Source: Candidatus Falkowiibacteriota bacterium
GTDB taxonomy: Bacteria > Patescibacteriota > Patescibacteriia > CAIXNZ01 > JADLGS01
Reading direction: 5' to 3'
Assembly (NCBI GenBank): GCA_020849205.1
Contig: JADLGS010000065.1
Span: 1 to 5,292, forward strand
Length of the DNA stretch: 5,292 nucleotides
In this document: positions 5,249 to 5,292 of the stretch, piece by piece
How positions within the stretch are numbered: position 1 is the stretch's first letter
Layout of the letters: each line of letters starts with the position of its first letter
Notes under the pieces: generated by a model
The model's input: only the letters and a program-made list of their open reading frames with translations
Told to the model about the DNA's origin: nothing
Database searches by the model: none
Position numbers and translations under genes: made by a program

Positions 5249-5292
5249 ACAAATTACTAGTTTCTGGTTGCTGATTGTTAATTACTAGTTCA
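5249..5292. repeat. Degenerate 7-bp tandem repeat running off the right edge
   Basis: Reading in sevens from 5249 gives ACAAATT, ACTAGTT, TCTGGTT, GCTGATT, GTTAATT, ACTAGTT, then CA at the window end. The consensus is roughly NCTRGTT: positions 6 and 7 are T in all six units, and C2 and T3 are each present in five of six. The two identical ACTAGTT units lie 28 bases apart, exactly four periods. The array sits upstream of the membrane-protein promoter, in non-coding DNA, and is truncated by the window. It resembles heptanucleotide repeat tracts known from some bacterial intergenic regions. Confidence 0.65.

Noticed and set aside
1..5292. tRNA, rRNA, CRISPR array, riboswitch, insertion sequence
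   Set aside because: No cloverleaf-like segment, spaced direct repeats with unique spacers, known aptamer core, transposase or terminal inverted repeats were found by eye on either strand.

Overview
The window looks like a compact bacterial chromosome segment with moderate GC content. It carries six protein genes, short intergenic gaps, and an intrinsic terminator at nearly every transcription-unit end. All genes read through under the standard bacterial code: four stops are TAA, two are TAG, and no in-frame TGA needs reassignment. Two flanking genes begin immediately downstream of a -10 box with no Shine-Dalgarno sequence. There is also a large single-pass surface protein of unknown family. 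Together these hint at a small-genome lineage such as the Candidate Phyla Radiation/Patescibacteria, but that is an inference from style, not a marker-based assignment.

Layout, left to right. (1) An intrinsic terminator of an off-window + strand gene (25-54) is followed by a YfcE/MJ0936-type metallophosphoesterase (+, 112-621), apparently on a leaderless or nearly leaderless mRNA. (2) A hairpin at 615-643 separates it from a convergent two-gene minus operon. That operon encodes a 104-aa Cys-rich protein (1714-1400) and then a 241-aa protein with an N-terminal helix-turn-helix-like segment (1374-649). (3) A divergent promoter region (1715-1833) has back-to-back -35 boxes. It drives the minus operon and, on the + strand, a 70-aa basic helical protein (1834-2046). 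(4) A shared bidirectional terminator (2031-2060) separates this from trigger factor (minus, 3369-2068). (5) Upstream of trigger factor, and closed by its own terminator (3406-3439), is a 587-aa membrane-anchored protein with a Cys-free, beta-rich ectodomain (minus, 5206-3443). It is driven by an extended -10 promoter placed so that transcription should begin at the start codon. (6) The right edge runs into a degenerate 7-bp tandem repeat that continues out of the window.

Trigger factor and the phosphoesterase are housekeeping functions. The three genes at 649-2046 form a self-contained divergent cassette with strong Shine-Dalgarno sites, unlike the other genes. A putative DNA-binding protein sits beside a divergent promoter containing small inverted repeats. 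This cassette is the best candidate here for an undescribed system: possibly a regulator with its targets, or a horizontally acquired regulatory module. Its function cannot be read from sequence alone.
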